From the NCBI GenBank assembly GCA_902536065.1, contig CACAVZ010000004.1, positions 1 to 64,000 on the forward strand: a stretch of DNA of 64,000 nt. The letters run 5' to 3'. Source of the DNA: an uncultured Synechococcaceae cyanobacterium. GTDB taxonomy: Bacteria > Cyanobacteriota > Cyanobacteriia > PCC-6307 > Cyanobiaceae. The position numbers were made by a program, and so were the translations under genes. Under the pieces are notes generated by a model that saw only the letters and a program-made list of their open reading frames with translations, was not told the DNA's origin and made no database searches. This document shows positions 1 to 10,214 of this stretch, in pieces (position 1 is the first letter of the stretch; each line of letters opens with the position of its first letter).

Positions 1-281
1 AATAATGCTTGCTTCCACCTATCAAGACAAATACACCAATGATCACCATCCTTTAATCCTGGGAATGAGTAAATAGGCATGGGAGTTATTAAATCATTTC
101 CTTGTGATTTACTATATTTCAGGAAATTATCATCCATTACACAACATATGGAATGATTCCCTCCATCATTTTTGTCATAGTTGCAAAATCCATCTCTGAA
201 CCAACCTGTCATAGGTGCGCAACTACAAACCTCAATTTTTTCTCCCAAAACATTCAACTGATCTTGATTTTTTTTAGTCAT
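1..281 (-). CDS. DUF2237 family protein, 3' end outside window
   Basis: I read this reverse-strand frame by hand; it begins with ATG at 281 and stays open for 93 codons to the window edge, so the C-terminus is missing. The protein is cysteine rich: CSCAPMTGWFRDGFC near residues 19-33, then SICCVMDD, a block GNDLITP, and FPGLKDGDHWCICLDRW near the edge. This pattern is that of the DUF2237 family, small bacterial proteins of unknown function whose conserved cysteines suggest metal binding or redox chemistry (inference). It is divergent from the small gene at 381. The family call is from motif memory; no function can be given. Confidence 0.8.
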   Translation of the reverse strand, partial: MTKKNQDQLNVLGEKIEVCSCAPMTGWFRDGFCNYDKNDGGNHSICCVMDDNFLKYSKSQGNDLITPMPIYSFPGLKDGDHWCICLDRWKQAL

Positions 282-380
282 AGATTTTTTTAATAATAAT
301 AAAACACCAACATTTCTTTAAAAAAGGTTGACGAGTATGGGGGGTAAGGAGGTAATAATTCTAATAAGGTTTTTTTCATT

Positions 381-599
381 ATGGATTGGGACTTTACTGA
401 AAACATAGCATTTAAAGCTCTTTATGAAGCTTTTAAAGATAGTGATGAAACTTCTGCATTAGAATTTTTATCTAGTGATGGTGCTTCATATTATCTTGAG
501 TTGACACAGGACGCTGCAGGTGAGGGACTTGATTTGGGTGATAATGATACGATGGAAGAACTACAGGAAGAAATTATTGAATATTTAGAAAACAACTAA
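381..599 (+). CDS. Small acidic protein of unknown function (72 aa)
   Basis: A 72-residue, strongly acidic protein starting with ATG and the sequence MDWDFTENIAFKALYEAF; it has no signal peptide, membrane segment or cysteine. The C-terminal third (MEELQEEIIEYLENN) looks helical. It sits alone between the divergent DUF2237 gene and the convergent metH, whose stop codon is only 9 bases away. Codon use matches its neighbours and the acidic, non-repetitive composition is what a real small soluble protein looks like, so I accept it as a gene. I do not recognise the family and assign no function. Confidence 0.75.
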   Translation: MDWDFTENIAFKALYEAFKDSDETSALEFLSSDGASYYLELTQDAAGEGLDLGDNDTMEELQEEIIEYLENN

Positions 600-608
600 A
601 GATTTAGC

Positions 609-3600
609 TTAGGCGCTGAAATATTTAGCTTTTGAGTGTAGTGAAATTATAGCTGTGGTACTCTGTTCTGGATGAAGTTGTTCAGATTCATCCATGGTCA
701 AGTTTATTCTTTTTGCATCCAACAATGATAATTGTATGTTTGAATCAGAGACTTTTGGACATGCAGGATAACCAAAAGAATATCTAGCTCCTCTATATTT
801 TTGAGCTAGTATTTCTCTATTTTTGTCTGGTTCTTCAGATCTAAAACCACATTCAATACGAATTAATGCATGGACATACTCAGCTAGAGCTTCTGCTAAT
901 TGCACTGTAAGTCCATGGAATAACAAATAATCGCTATATTTATCTTCTTTAAATAATTTTTGAGAATATTCACTAGCAATATCGCCCATGGTTACTGCCT
1001 GCATAGGAAATATATCTATCGGTTTATCATTTTTTAAATCACAATAAAAATCAGCTATGCATAGATTATTCCCAGATTTTTGTCTTGGAAAATTAAATTG
1101 AGAAATTTTATTTAATGATTTCTTATCAAATAAGAAAATACTATTATCTTTTCTCCCGCACTTGAAATATCCATAAACTGCTTTGGGTGAAATAAGTTTT
1201 TTTTCAATAATTGTCTCTAACCATTTATCTAACAATGGTTTAGCGTATGAATCCAAATAGTTATTGTATTCATCTACGCTTTGGTTTTTTCCTTTTTTTA
1301 TTTGCCATTGTCCGCTAAAAAGAGCTTTTGTATCTAAATAAAAAATTAATTTATTTAAATCTATATCAACGTCGTTCAAGACTTTCGTTCCCAAGAAAGG
1401 AGCTCTAATTGGTTCTTCTTCATTTATAAATTTAGATCTTATAAAATTTTCTTTTAAATTTAATTTGGAAGTCTCTGTATTTGTTGATATTGATTCTTTA
1501 ACAGCTTGAGAGTTGGATTTTGGTGAGGCTAAATTAATATTTATACCCTCATTGTTTATGAAACCCTCTGTATTTGACCAATTACCCTTTTTTTTATTAT
1601 CCATATATTCATTCATGAATTTAAGATCAGTAAACGCATCTTTTCCGTACAATATTTTCCCTTTATATATTTTGCTGCAGTCCTCATTTACAAATTTTGG
1701 GGTTAAGGCTGCGCCTCCTAATATTACTGGTACACTAATATCTTCATTGTTAAAAGCCTCTAAATTATCTTTCATAAATGCAGTTGATTTAACAAGTAAT
1801 CCGCTCATAGCTATGCAATCTGCATTGTGCTTCTTTTGTGCATCTATAATTGCTGATACATCTTGCTTTATTCCAAGATTTATAACGTCATAACCATTAT
1901 TTGTAAGTATTATGTCTACCAAATTTTTTCCAATATCATGTACATCGCCTTTGACAGTCGCAATTAAGAGTTTTCCATTTGATATATTTTCATCAACAGT
2001 TTCCATATATGGTTCTAAAATTGAAACCGCAAATTTCATTGTTTCAGCGGATTGGAGTACAAATGGTAGTTGCATTTGACCTGAGCCAAATAAATCTCCT
2101 ACAACTTTCATCCCATCTAGTAAAAAGGTATTAATTATTTCAAGAGGTTTATATTTTTTTAACGCTTTATTTAATTGATCCTCTAATCCTATTTTTTCTC
2201 CATCAATAATATGATTTTTCAGACTTTCTTCAAGAGTTAGGTTTTTATTTTCTAAAGATGCTTTTTTGAAATCTTGAATAGATAAATCTTGAAAAGCCTT
2301 TGTTAATTCTACTAATGGATCATAAATACAAATATCATCTTCAAATTTTCTTTTATCATAAATCAAATCTAAGCAAAGTTTCTTAGTTTCTTCAGAAATT
2401 TTTGATAATGGCAAAATTTTATTTGGTGCGATGATAGCAGAATCTAATCCTGCTTTAATGCATTCATCTAAAAATATTGAATTTAGATTAATTCTTGATA
2501 ATGGTGTAAGACCAAAACTAATGTTTGATATCCCAAGTATGATATGAATATCTGGGAAATTTTCACGAATTTTTGATATAGCACTAATAGTTTCTTTAGC
2601 GTTTAATCTATCTTCTTCTATCCCTGTAGATATTGGCAGAGCTAATGGATCAAAAAAAAGCTCATAATCTGACAAGCCACATTCTCTTGTTCTATTAATC
2701 GCTCGTTTGACAATCTTATATTTTTTTTCTGAATTCCTTGCCATTCCATCTTCATCAATTGTTCCGACAACAAGACCTGAACCGTACCCTAAGGCTAAAT
2801 TTAGAACTTGATCAAACCTTTCATTGCCATCTTCGTAATTGGTTGAATTTATAATACATTTACCACCAGCTGACTTTAATCCACTTTCCATTTTGTCAGC
2901 ATCTGTAGAGTCAATCATTAATGGTAAATTTATATTGGTAACTAGTCTTGAAGTTATTTCTTTCATATCTTTCACTCCGTCTCTGCCTACATAATCGACA
3001 TTTACATCAAGAACATGAGCGTTTTCTTTTTGTTGATGCTTGGCAATTGCAACTAAGCCATCCCAATCGTCCTTATTTAATAACTCCCTTACCTTTTTCG
3101 ATCCACTTGCATTTAATCTTTCTCCTACTATCAAAATTGAATTGTCTTGTTTATATGGCACAGAGTTATATATTGATGAGGCAGATGGAATAAAACCGCT
3201 TGAATTATTTTTTCCATTATTGTTAGTCTTTTCGTTATCAATAATTTCATCGATTATTGAAGAAAGGTACTTTATATGTTCAGGTGTTGTCCCACAACAT
3301 CCACCTATTAATTGAACATTAAAGTCATATATAAAATTCATTAACTGCATCTTTAATTCTATTGGCTTTAATCTATAGTGAGCTACACCGCCAATATTTT
3401 CAGGAAGTCCTGCATTTGGAATACAGCTTATAGCGAAGGGAGAATTTTCAGACAAATATTTAATATGTTCCTTCATTTGCTCAGGGCCAGTTGCACAATT
3501 AAGTCCAAGGATATCTATATTAAATGGCTCTAATATTGTTAATGCAGAAGCAATATCAGATCCAACAAGCATAGTACCTGTTGTTTCCATTGTTATAGAT

Positions 3601-4175
3601 ACCATTAAAGGTATATCAATATTTTTACTTTCAAGAATTTCTTTTGATGCTAATAAGGCAGATTTAATTTGTAAAACATCCTGACAAGTTTCAATCAAAA
3701 GAAGATCAACTCCTCCATCTATAAGACCATAAATTTGTTCTTTATATGATTGCTTTAATTCATCAAAATCTATATGTCCTAAGGTGGGTAATTTAGTTGT
3801 TGGGCCAATTGAACCTGCTACAAACCTTGGTTTATCAACTGATGAGTATTTGGCAGCAGCTTTTTTTGCTATAAATGCGGCATTTTTATTTATCTCATAA
3901 GCCTTATCCGCAATATCATATTCATCAAGAACTATTGATGAGGCTCCAAATGTATTAGTTTCTATGACATGACAACCTGCTTCTAAAAATGAATTATGAA
4001 CCTTCTCAACTACCTCTGGTGATGATAAAACAAGGTTTTCATTACATCCCTCTAATTCTTTTCCTCCAAAGTCATCTGCAGTAAGATTTAAGTTTTGAAA
4101 TGATGTTCCAGTACCTCCGTCAAAAATAATTAATGGTTTTTCATCTCTATTTAGATAGGTTCTGAAAGATTCCAT
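609..4175 (-). CDS. metH: Cobalamin-dependent methionine synthase
   Basis: MetH transfers a methyl group from 5-methyltetrahydrofolate to homocysteine through protein-bound cobalamin, giving methionine in the cytoplasm. All four modules are present in 1188 residues: the homocysteine domain with its zinc cysteines (GLNCATG, and LIGGCCGTTPEHI near 292), the pterin domain starting around IVGERLNASGSKK (about 350), the B12 cap and Rossmann domain with the histidine ligand in GDVHDIGKN (near 743), and the SAM-dependent reactivation domain with RGARYSFGYPACP (near 1127). Length is normal for full MetH. It lies 18 bases downstream of ilvE on the same strand. The nearby cobN fits an organism that makes its own corrinoid. 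The linker between the B12 and activation domains (about 870-950) is Asn/Lys/Ser rich and looks disordered. Confidence 0.97.
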   Translation of the reverse strand: MESFRTYLNRDEKPLIIFDGGTGTSFQNLNLTADDFGGKELEGCNENLVLSSPEVVEKVHNSFLEAGCHVIETNTFGASSIVLDEYDIADKAYEINKNAAFIAKKAAAKYSSVDKPRFVAGSIGPTTKLPTLGHIDFDELKQSYKEQIYGLIDGGVDLLLIETCQDVLQIKSALLASKEILESKNIDIPLMVSITMETTGTMLVGSDIASALTILEPFNIDILGLNCATGPEQMKEHIKYLSENSPFAISCIPNAGLPENIGGVAHYRLKPIELKMQLMNFIYDFNVQLIGGCCGTTPEHIKYLSSIIDEIIDNEKTNNNGKNNSSGFIPSASSIYNSVPYKQDNSILIVGERLNASGSKKVRELLNKDDWDGLVAIAKHQQKENAHVLDVNVDYVGRDGVKDMKEITSRLVTNINLPLMIDSTDADKMESGLKSAGGKCIINSTNYEDGNERFDQVLNLALGYGSGLVVGTIDEDGMARNSEKKYKIVKRAINRTRECGLSDYELFFDPLALPISTGIEEDRLNAKETISAISKIRENFPDIHIILGISNISFGLTPLSRINLNSIFLDECIKAGLDSAIIAPNKILPLSKISEETKKLCLDLIYDKRKFEDDICIYDPLVELTKAFQDLSIQDFKKASLENKNLTLEESLKNHIIDGEKIGLEDQLNKALKKYKPLEIINTFLLDGMKVVGDLFGSGQMQLPFVLQSAETMKFAVSILEPYMETVDENISNGKLLIATVKGDVHDIGKNLVDIILTNNGYDVINLGIKQDVSAIIDAQKKHNADCIAMSGLLVKSTAFMKDNLEAFNNEDISVPVILGGAALTPKFVNEDCSKIYKGKILYGKDAFTDLKFMNEYMDNKKKGNWSNTEGFINNEGININLASPKSNSQAVKESISTNTETSKLNLKENFIRSKFINEEEPIRAPFLGTKVLNDVDIDLNKLIFYLDTKALFSGQWQIKKGKNQSVDEYNNYLDSYAKPLLDKWLETIIEKKLISPKAVYGYFKCGRKDNSIFLFDKKSLNKISQFNFPRQKSGNNLCIADFYCDLKNDKPIDIFPMQAVTMGDIASEYSQKLFKEDKYSDYLLFHGLTVQLAEALAEYVHALIRIECGFRSEEPDKNREILAQKYRGARYSFGYPACPKVSDSNIQLSLLDAKRINLTMDESEQLHPEQSTTAIISLHSKAKYFSA

Positions 4176-4193
4176 TTTTAGGTAAAAATTAAT

Positions 4194-5108
4194 TTATTTT
4201 AGTGAAATTCTTGTTACCCAATTATCATAGTCTTGAGAACGACCTTCTGTTATTTCTATAAGCTTACTTTTTAATTTATTCATTATTGGTCTTTCAACAT
4301 TTAATTCAGTTGATTCAATTTTTTTAACTGGTGTAATTTTTGCTGCTGTACCAGTCAGAAAAACTTCATCTGCTATTAATAATTCTGTTTTATCAACAGG
4401 CCTCTCAATTACATTTATTCCAAATGATTTTGCTAATTCAATTACACTAGCTCTAGTAATCCCCTCAAGAATATCTTGATCAACACCAGGAGTGATTAAG
4501 TCTCCATTCCTTACAATAAATAAATTCATACCACTAGCTTCGCTTACCTTACCACTTGAATTTAATAGCAGGGCTTCATCAAAACCCGATAAACTAGCTT
4601 CTGTTTTGGCTAATGAACTAGTAATATATGCTCCACTTATTTTTCCTCTTAAGGGGAGAGATCTATCTTCTTGTCTTGTCCAGCTACTCATTCTACAAGA
4701 AACACCCTCTGGGGATAGATAATCTCCTAGTTCAATACAATAAATAAAGAAATCTGTTTCAATATTGTGTAACCTTGGTGCTATACCTAAATCGCTTGTA
4801 TATACAAATGGTCTTATATAAATAGGTTTTTCTGGCTTGTTTCTTTTTATAACTTCTTCTAAGGCTTTAAAAATATATTCTTCAGAAATTTCAGTTAAGA
4901 GTAATTTTGCACTTTGAGATAATCTTTTTATATGTTTATCAGTTCTAAACAAAAGGAATTCTTCTTTGTTTGTTGGGTTTGGTATCGCGCGCATTCCTCC
5001 AAATGCAGCAGTACCGTAATGTAGTGCATGAGTAGCTATTGATATTTTTGCTTCTTTAAATGGAATACATTTACCTTCGAACCAGGCGTATGGAAGAAAT
5101 TCATGCAT
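4194..5108 (-). CDS. ilvE: Branched-chain amino acid aminotransferase
   Basis: A class IV PLP aminotransferase that carries out the last step of leucine, isoleucine and valine synthesis, with glutamate as amino donor. The 304-residue length is typical. The N-terminus has the family signature around HALHYGTAAFGGMRA (28-41), the PLP lysine is K156 in RGKISGAYITSSLAK, and the phosphate-binding region follows at SGKVSEASGMNLFIVRNG and EGITRASVIELA. It is the first gene of a leftward pair with metH and is divergent from cobN, with 72 bases between the two starts. The related D-amino acid or 4-amino-4-deoxychorismate lyases are less likely given the HYGTAAFGGMRA block. Confidence 0.95.
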   Translation of the reverse strand: MHEFLPYAWFEGKCIPFKEAKISIATHALHYGTAAFGGMRAIPNPTNKEEFLLFRTDKHIKRLSQSAKLLLTEISEEYIFKALEEVIKRNKPEKPIYIRPFVYTSDLGIAPRLHNIETDFFIYCIELGDYLSPEGVSCRMSSWTRQEDRSLPLRGKISGAYITSSLAKTEASLSGFDEALLLNSSGKVSEASGMNLFIVRNGDLITPGVDQDILEGITRASVIELAKSFGINVIERPVDKTELLIADEVFLTGTAAKITPVKKIESTELNVERPIMNKLKSKLIEITEGRSQDYDNWVTRISLK

Positions 5109-5180
5109 ATTAAATTTATTTAATTAAGGTAAACTTGTTTTATCTTACTTACGTATTCTAAACCTTATTTATATATAAAA

Positions 5181-8100
5181 ATGCACAGGATTTTAAATAT
5201 AGCAGGAAATGAAAAGAATGAAGATGATTTAATTGAGCAACCAGCTGCAGATTTTATTTTTATAACAAGTGTCAAGGCTGATTTAAATCTTATATCAAAC
5301 TTATTATTAGAAAAAGAATTTGCTTCATTAAAAAATAATATAAGAGCTTTAGAAATCTCTAATTTAAATTCCTCAGCTCAAATAGATAATTATTTATTAA
5401 AAACAATAAATTATGCAAAAGTTGTCGTACTTAGAATATTTGGAGATAAAGGTACATGGAACTATGGAATTGAACAACTTTTAAATTGGCAAGCAGCTAA
5501 TAAAAAAAGGAAGTTAGTAATCCTATCAGGTACCATTGATCAGGAAATTTCCTTATGTGAAATAAGTAGTATAGATAAAAATATTGCATTAAATATTTCT
5601 AGATTATTAAGATCTGGAGGACTGGTTAATTATAGAAAGTTTCTTAATTGTTTAAATTATTTAGTTGTAGATGAAATATTAATTCCTGATGATTTTTTGA
5701 ATATTACTTTTTATGCAGATCCCTACTTATATGATTGGAAAAATGAAAAAGGCGAAAAGATAGGAATAATATCCTATAAATCACTTTTTTTGGCTAATGA
5801 AATTGAAGTAAACGAAAAACTTAACTTGCAATTAAGAAAATGCGGACTATCTCCTAAAACATTTTTTATTTCAACACTAAAAGATCATATTATTCAGAAG
5901 AAATTAATAGACATTTTTAAAAAAGAAGATATTAAACTAATAATTACCACAACTTCATTTTCTTCATCTCAAATCAAAAATAACGATTTAATTGAAAATT
6001 CAACAAATATTTTTACTTCTCTTGAAATTCCTATTTTACAACTTCTTTCTTCTAATAGATCAAGAAAAAAGTGGTTAAATTCATCTATTGGAATGAATTC
6101 ATCTGATTTATTAATGCAAATAATTATTCCCGAATTTGATGGAAGAATTACTACCTGTCCTTCAGCATTTAAAGAAATTATTTCTAAGAAAAATACACTG
6201 TATAGTGAAATAACTAGTTACAAAGCTGATCAAGTAGGTATTCAATGGATTTCAAAATTTGCAACAAATTATGTGAAACTTCAGAAACTTAATAATTTTG
6301 ATAAAAGAATTTGTTTACTAATAAGTAATTATCCAGTAAAGAACGGAAGAATCGGTAATGGCGTTGGTCTAAATACACCATCTTCAATAATAAATATTCT
6401 AAATTGGTTAAAAGAAGAAGGTTATGACCTTGGATCTCGTAATTATCCTCAAGATTCTTCGGAATTAATGTCAATGCTTATAAAAACTAGAACTAATGAT
6501 ATTGAATCTCAAAATAATAAACCATTAGATTACTTACCACTTAGTGAATATTTAAAATATTGGAATTATTTAGAACTTGATCCCAAAAATATTATTGTTA
6601 GTCGTTGGGGTAAACCATCTGATGCGATCGATCTAGATAATAAAGGCTTCTCAATAAATGGTATTAGATTTGGAAAAATAACATTATTGATTCAACCTCA
6701 ACGAGGTTATGACGCTTTCACTGATAGAGATATTCATTCTCCAGATCTTCCACCACCCCATAGATATTTAGCACAATATTTTTGGATTGAAAAAGTTTTT
6801 AATGCAAATGCTATCTGCCATATTGGTAAACATGGGACTGTTGAATGGTTACCTGGTAAATCTATAGGTTTAAGCAATAAATGTTTTCCAAATATTATTT
6901 GTCCCGCAATACCAAACATATATCCCTTTATCGTAAATGATCCTGGCGAAGGATCCCAAGCTAAAAGAAGAACTGCTGCAACAATTATTGATCATTTAAC
7001 CCCTCCTTTGGATAGGTCGGAATTATATGGAAAATATTCAATATTAGAAAATTATTTAGACGAATATTTTGAAGCAAAATTATTAAATTCTAATCGGATT
7101 AAAATAATAGAAAAATCCATTTTTGAATTAATTAAAAAAGATTTTAGCGAAATTACTTTAAAGAATAAAAATAATCAAATAGAAGAAATTGATTCCTTTC
7201 TTTGCAAAATTAAAGAATCTCAAATTAGGACTGGCTTGCATATTTTTGGCAATCGACAGAATGACATTAATGAATTAAATTTATTCTTGTGTATTGCTAG
7301 AGTACCAAATGCCAACCGAATTGGTGTTATTCAATATATAACAAAACATTTAAAACTAGATTTGAATCCTTGGACAAATCAATATGATCAAATATTAAGT
7401 GAAAAGGATAAAAAAATATTATTGACTTTTTCCAACAAAAACATTTTAAACTTTAGGATGGCTATTGATTTTTTGGAACAACAAGCAAAGTATTTAATAT
7501 ATTTGTTTTTTTACAAAAAAAATACCAATATAAAAAATCTAGAAAAATATAAAAATCAGAAAATAATAGACTATTTCTTTAATGAAAAAAAACATAATAA
7601 GTATTTTTTATTATTAAAAAAAGAGATTCTATATCCAATCATTAATTCTTCATATAATGAGAAATTATCATTTATTAATTCATTAAATGGACAATATGTA
7701 AAAAGTGGTCCATCTGGAGCCCCTACGAGAGGTAAAACTGAAACTTTACCCACTGGTAAAAATTTCTTTTCAGTTGATTCGAGAGGATTGCCAACTGAAT
7801 CAGCATGGAGTGTTGGTTGTCAGTCCGCCTCACAAATACTTGATTTATACAAACAAGATAATGGAGAAGATTTAAAAAATATTGCAATATCTGTATGGGC
7901 AACATCCACAATGAGAAATGGTGGTGAAGACATTTGTCAAATACTATATTTATTAGGAGTACAGCCTATTTGGGATGGGCCTTCAAGAAGAGTAGTTGAT
8001 CTAGAAATCATTCCTTTATCTGTTCTCGAAAGACCAAGGGTTGATGTTACTTTAAGGATTTCGGGAATGTTTAGAGATGCATTTCCACAGTTAGTTAAAT

Positions 8101-8918
8101 TAACTTCTAAAGCAATAAATCTTGTTTCTAATCTTAATGAGGATGATAAATTTAACCCTCTTGCTGGGGCATCAAGGGATGGTGATTCAATTAATCGTAT
8201 ATTTGGGTCAGCGCCAGGTTCATATGGAGCTGGTCTGCAAGAACTAATTTCAAATTCTAATTGGAATAATATTGATGATTTTGGAGAATCTTTTCTTAAT
8301 TGGAGTAAGTGGATTTACAGTGATAATCTTGAACCTATAGAGGATAAAATATCATTAGAAAATGCTCTTAAAAATGTGCAGTTAGTTGTTCATAACCAAG
8401 ATAATAAGGAACATGATATTTTAGATTCTGATGATTATTATCAGTTTCAGGGCGGATTATCTTCAGCAGTAAAAAAATTGAGCGGTAAATTACCTGCAAT
8501 GTATCATGGTGATTTATCAAAATTTGGATTGTCTAAAATATCAAAATTACAAGATGAAATTAATAAAGTTGTTATATCAAGAATACTTAACCCTAAATGG
8601 ATAAATGGAATGAAGGATAATGGTTATAAAGGAGCTTTTGAATTTTCAGCTACACTAGATTACTTATATGCTTTTGATGCTTCTACTGAAGTAGTCTCAG
8701 ATTGGTGTTATGAGGAAGTTTATAAATCATGGTTATGTGATCTGGATCTTAAGAATTTCTTTCTAGAGAATAATCCATGGGCTTTAAGAGATATTGCTCA
8801 AAGATTTCTTGAAATTGTCAATAGAAAAATGTGGAATAATTGTTCATCAGATGTTATTGAAAATTTAAAGAACATAATTATTAATACTGATTCAATCATT
8901 GAAAAAAACGAATTCTGA
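5181..8918 (+). CDS. cobN: Cobaltochelatase subunit CobN
   Basis: CobN is the large subunit of the ATP-dependent chelatase that inserts cobalt into hydrogenobyrinate a,c-diamide in B12-type corrinoid synthesis. The 1245-residue protein has the CobN/magnesium-chelatase core: PPPHRYLAQYFW then AICHIGKHGTVEWLPGK (about 530-560), NDPGEGSQAKRRTAATIIDHLTPP (about 590), and the C-terminal block with GGEDICQILYLLGVQPIWDGPSRR and GSAPGSYGAGLQ. It is CobN rather than ChlH because of the order and spacing of these blocks and the final YEEVYKSW region. A Lys/Asn-rich stretch near 760-830 looks like a loosely conserved insertion. The partner ATPase subunits are not in this window. The divergent ilvE-metH unit next door includes a B12 user. 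Confidence 0.93.
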   Translation: MHRILNIAGNEKNEDDLIEQPAADFIFITSVKADLNLISNLLLEKEFASLKNNIRALEISNLNSSAQIDNYLLKTINYAKVVVLRIFGDKGTWNYGIEQLLNWQAANKKRKLVILSGTIDQEISLCEISSIDKNIALNISRLLRSGGLVNYRKFLNCLNYLVVDEILIPDDFLNITFYADPYLYDWKNEKGEKIGIISYKSLFLANEIEVNEKLNLQLRKCGLSPKTFFISTLKDHIIQKKLIDIFKKEDIKLIITTTSFSSSQIKNNDLIENSTNIFTSLEIPILQLLSSNRSRKKWLNSSIGMNSSDLLMQIIIPEFDGRITTCPSAFKEIISKKNTLYSEITSYKADQVGIQWISKFATNYVKLQKLNNFDKRICLLISNYPVKNGRIGNGVGLNTPSSIINILNWLKEEGYDLGSRNYPQDSSELMSMLIKTRTNDIESQNNKPLDYLPLSEYLKYWNYLELDPKNIIVSRWGKPSDAIDLDNKGFSINGIRFGKITLLIQPQRGYDAFTDRDIHSPDLPPPHRYLAQYFWIEKVFNANAICHIGKHGTVEWLPGKSIGLSNKCFPNIICPAIPNIYPFIVNDPGEGSQAKRRTAATIIDHLTPPLDRSELYGKYSILENYLDEYFEAKLLNSNRIKIIEKSIFELIKKDFSEITLKNKNNQIEEIDSFLCKIKESQIRTGLHIFGNRQNDINELNLFLCIARVPNANRIGVIQYITKHLKLDLNPWTNQYDQILSEKDKKILLTFSNKNILNFRMAIDFLEQQAKYLIYLFFYKKNTNIKNLEKYKNQKIIDYFFNEKKHNKYFLLLKKEILYPIINSSYNEKLSFINSLNGQYVKSGPSGAPTRGKTETLPTGKNFFSVDSRGLPTESAWSVGCQSASQILDLYKQDNGEDLKNIAISVWATSTMRNGGEDICQILYLLGVQPIWDGPSRRVVDLEIIPLSVLERPRVDVTLRISGMFRDAFPQLVKLTSKAINLVSNLNEDDKFNPLAGASRDGDSINRIFGSAPGSYGAGLQELISNSNWNNIDDFGESFLNWSKWIYSDNLEPIEDKISLENALKNVQLVVHNQDNKEHDILDSDDYYQFQGGLSSAVKKLSGKLPAMYHGDLSKFGLSKISKLQDEINKVVISRILNPKWINGMKDNGYKGAFEFSATLDYLYAFDASTEVVSDWCYEEVYKSWLCDLDLKNFFLENNPWALRDIAQRFLEIVNRKMWNNCSSDVIENLKNIIINTDSIIEKNEF

Positions 8919-8919
8919 A

Positions 8920-9567
8920 TTATCTACCTAATAGCGAAAGTCCGTGACTATCTGTTCCGCATGTTTTTAGCATTGAGTATTTATCTGCTAATTTATCTAT
9001 TTCTGAACATACAAATAAACTAGGATTCCATACTTCATTAAGTTCATAATCGTACCAAACCTCTATTCCATCAATACCTTGTATTTTGGCCTCTGGAATT
9101 AATTTATAAAAGGGAATCCTGTATCTCGCTGGATGTGCAAGAAATGATAAACCACCAGCTAAATTTATTGCTTTTATAACTGATTTAATATTTAAATCAT
9201 TACCTATTGGTGACTCTCCAAGTATGTATGGATTTAGATATTTACTTTTTATATCTATTCCCAATCCAATTACATGTACTAAACATCCTAGAATTAAACA
9301 ATTAATTTCTATTCCCGAAATTAATGTAAAAGAATCTTTAGGATAATTTTTGAGTATATTATTTTTTTTTATATATTCATGAGCTTTAATTGTATGATGA
9401 TCGGTTATTGATAAAAACTTTAAGTTATTTTTATAAGCTTGTTCTAAAAGTTCATATGGTTCTAGACTTCCATCACTAAATTTTGTATGACAGTGAAAAT
9501 TAATATTTTTAGGACAACTATTTTTATTAATATTAGAAGTTAATTTTACTAATTCTTCCCTATTCAT
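8920..9567 (-). CDS. PHP-domain phosphoesterase
   Basis: A 215-residue PHP-domain metal-dependent phosphoesterase. Ligand motifs are visible in order: NFHCHTKFSDGS (about 23-34), SITDHHTIKAH (about 54-64), ISGIEINC, LAHPARYRIPF and CGTDSHG near the C-terminus. These are the histidines and acidic residues that bind two or three metals in PHP enzymes such as histidinol phosphatase or 3',5'-nucleoside bisphosphate phosphatases. The substrate cannot be read from sequence. The start ATG overlaps the end of hemJ by 8 bases, so the two genes are probably translated as a coupled pair. Its stop is 1 base from the end of convergent cobN. Confidence 0.88.
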   Translation of the reverse strand: MNREELVKLTSNINKNSCPKNINFHCHTKFSDGSLEPYELLEQAYKNNLKFLSITDHHTIKAHEYIKKNNILKNYPKDSFTLISGIEINCLILGCLVHVIGLGIDIKSKYLNPYILGESPIGNDLNIKSVIKAINLAGGLSFLAHPARYRIPFYKLIPEAKIQGIDGIEVWYDYELNEVWNPSLFVCSEIDKLADKYSMLKTCGTDSHGLSLLGR

Positions 9568-10126
9568 TACTTAATGAATTCTCATTTTTCTTTCTAATCT
9601 TTGCATATAATTGTATTGAAGCCAACATGAAAATAATTAGTCCAACAACGCTCCATGTAGCAACACTAGTTGGAAAATTATTTTTAAAAATAACTAAAAG
9701 TACAATTATAAATAATAATAAAGTAGGCAATTCATTTAATAATCTAAGGTTTTTTGCTGAAATGGTGGAAGTGCCATTTTGTAATGAATACATTATTTTA
9801 TAACAATAAGAATGATAAATTACTAATGCTAAAACAAAAGATATTTTAATTTGCAACCATTTCTCACCTAACCAACTTGGTTGCATAATAACCATGCATA
9901 TAGCCATACTTAAAGCTAATATCATCCCAGGTGTTGTGATTATGTTCGCCAGCCTTTTTTCCATCAAGGTGTATTGTTTATTAAATGCAATTTTTAATTC
10001 ATTATCCATTGTTTTAGATTCTTCATGGTATATAAAAAGCCTTACTAAATAAAAAAGTCCCGCAAACCAAACGATAACACCCATAATGTGAAGTGATTTA
10101 AACCAGAGATATGCTTCAGCTGCCAA
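9560..10126 (-). CDS. hemJ: Protoporphyrinogen IX oxidase HemJ
   Basis: A small integral membrane protein (188 residues, about five hydrophobic segments) of the HemJ/UPF0093 family, which oxidises protoporphyrinogen IX to protoporphyrin IX, the branch precursor of haem and chlorophyll in most cyanobacteria. The signature begins with AYLWFKSLHIMGVIVWFAGLFYLVRL, holding the conserved haem-binding histidine, followed by EKRLANIITTPGMILAL and a conserved RLLNELPT. The start codon is TTG at 10126; no in-frame ATG precedes the signature. It is cotranscribed with the PHP gene (8-base overlap) and sits downstream of uvrC with an 88-base, nearly pure A/T gap. Confidence 0.93.
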   Translation of the reverse strand: MAAEAYLWFKSLHIMGVIVWFAGLFYLVRLFIYHEESKTMDNELKIAFNKQYTLMEKRLANIITTPGMILALSMAICMVIMQPSWLGEKWLQIKISFVLALVIYHSYCYKIMYSLQNGTSTISAKNLRLLNELPTLLLFIIVLLVIFKNNFPTSVATWSVVGLIIFMLASIQLYAKIRKKNENSLSNE

Positions 10127-10140
10127 ATTACTTGATTAAT

Positions 10141-10160
10141 TTAAAAATATATATTTTTAA
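10141..10160. repeat. Perfect 20-bp A/T palindrome before hemJ
   Basis: These 20 bases are their own reverse complement and consist only of A and T. The palindrome starts 15 bases upstream of the hemJ TTG on the reverse strand, in the gap after uvrC. It could form a weak hairpin or simply reflect base composition. No run of T follows it in the leftward direction, so it is not a standard terminator. Confidence 0.4.
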
Positions 10161-10214
10161 TATAGTTATATTTAACAATATCAAGAAATCTATTTTTCAA
10201 AAATTAATTAATAT

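Noticed and set aside
10141-10160. A/T palindrome as a terminator of uvrC
   Set aside because: Perfectly symmetrical but made only of A and T and not followed by a T run in the direction of transcription; kept only as a repeat.
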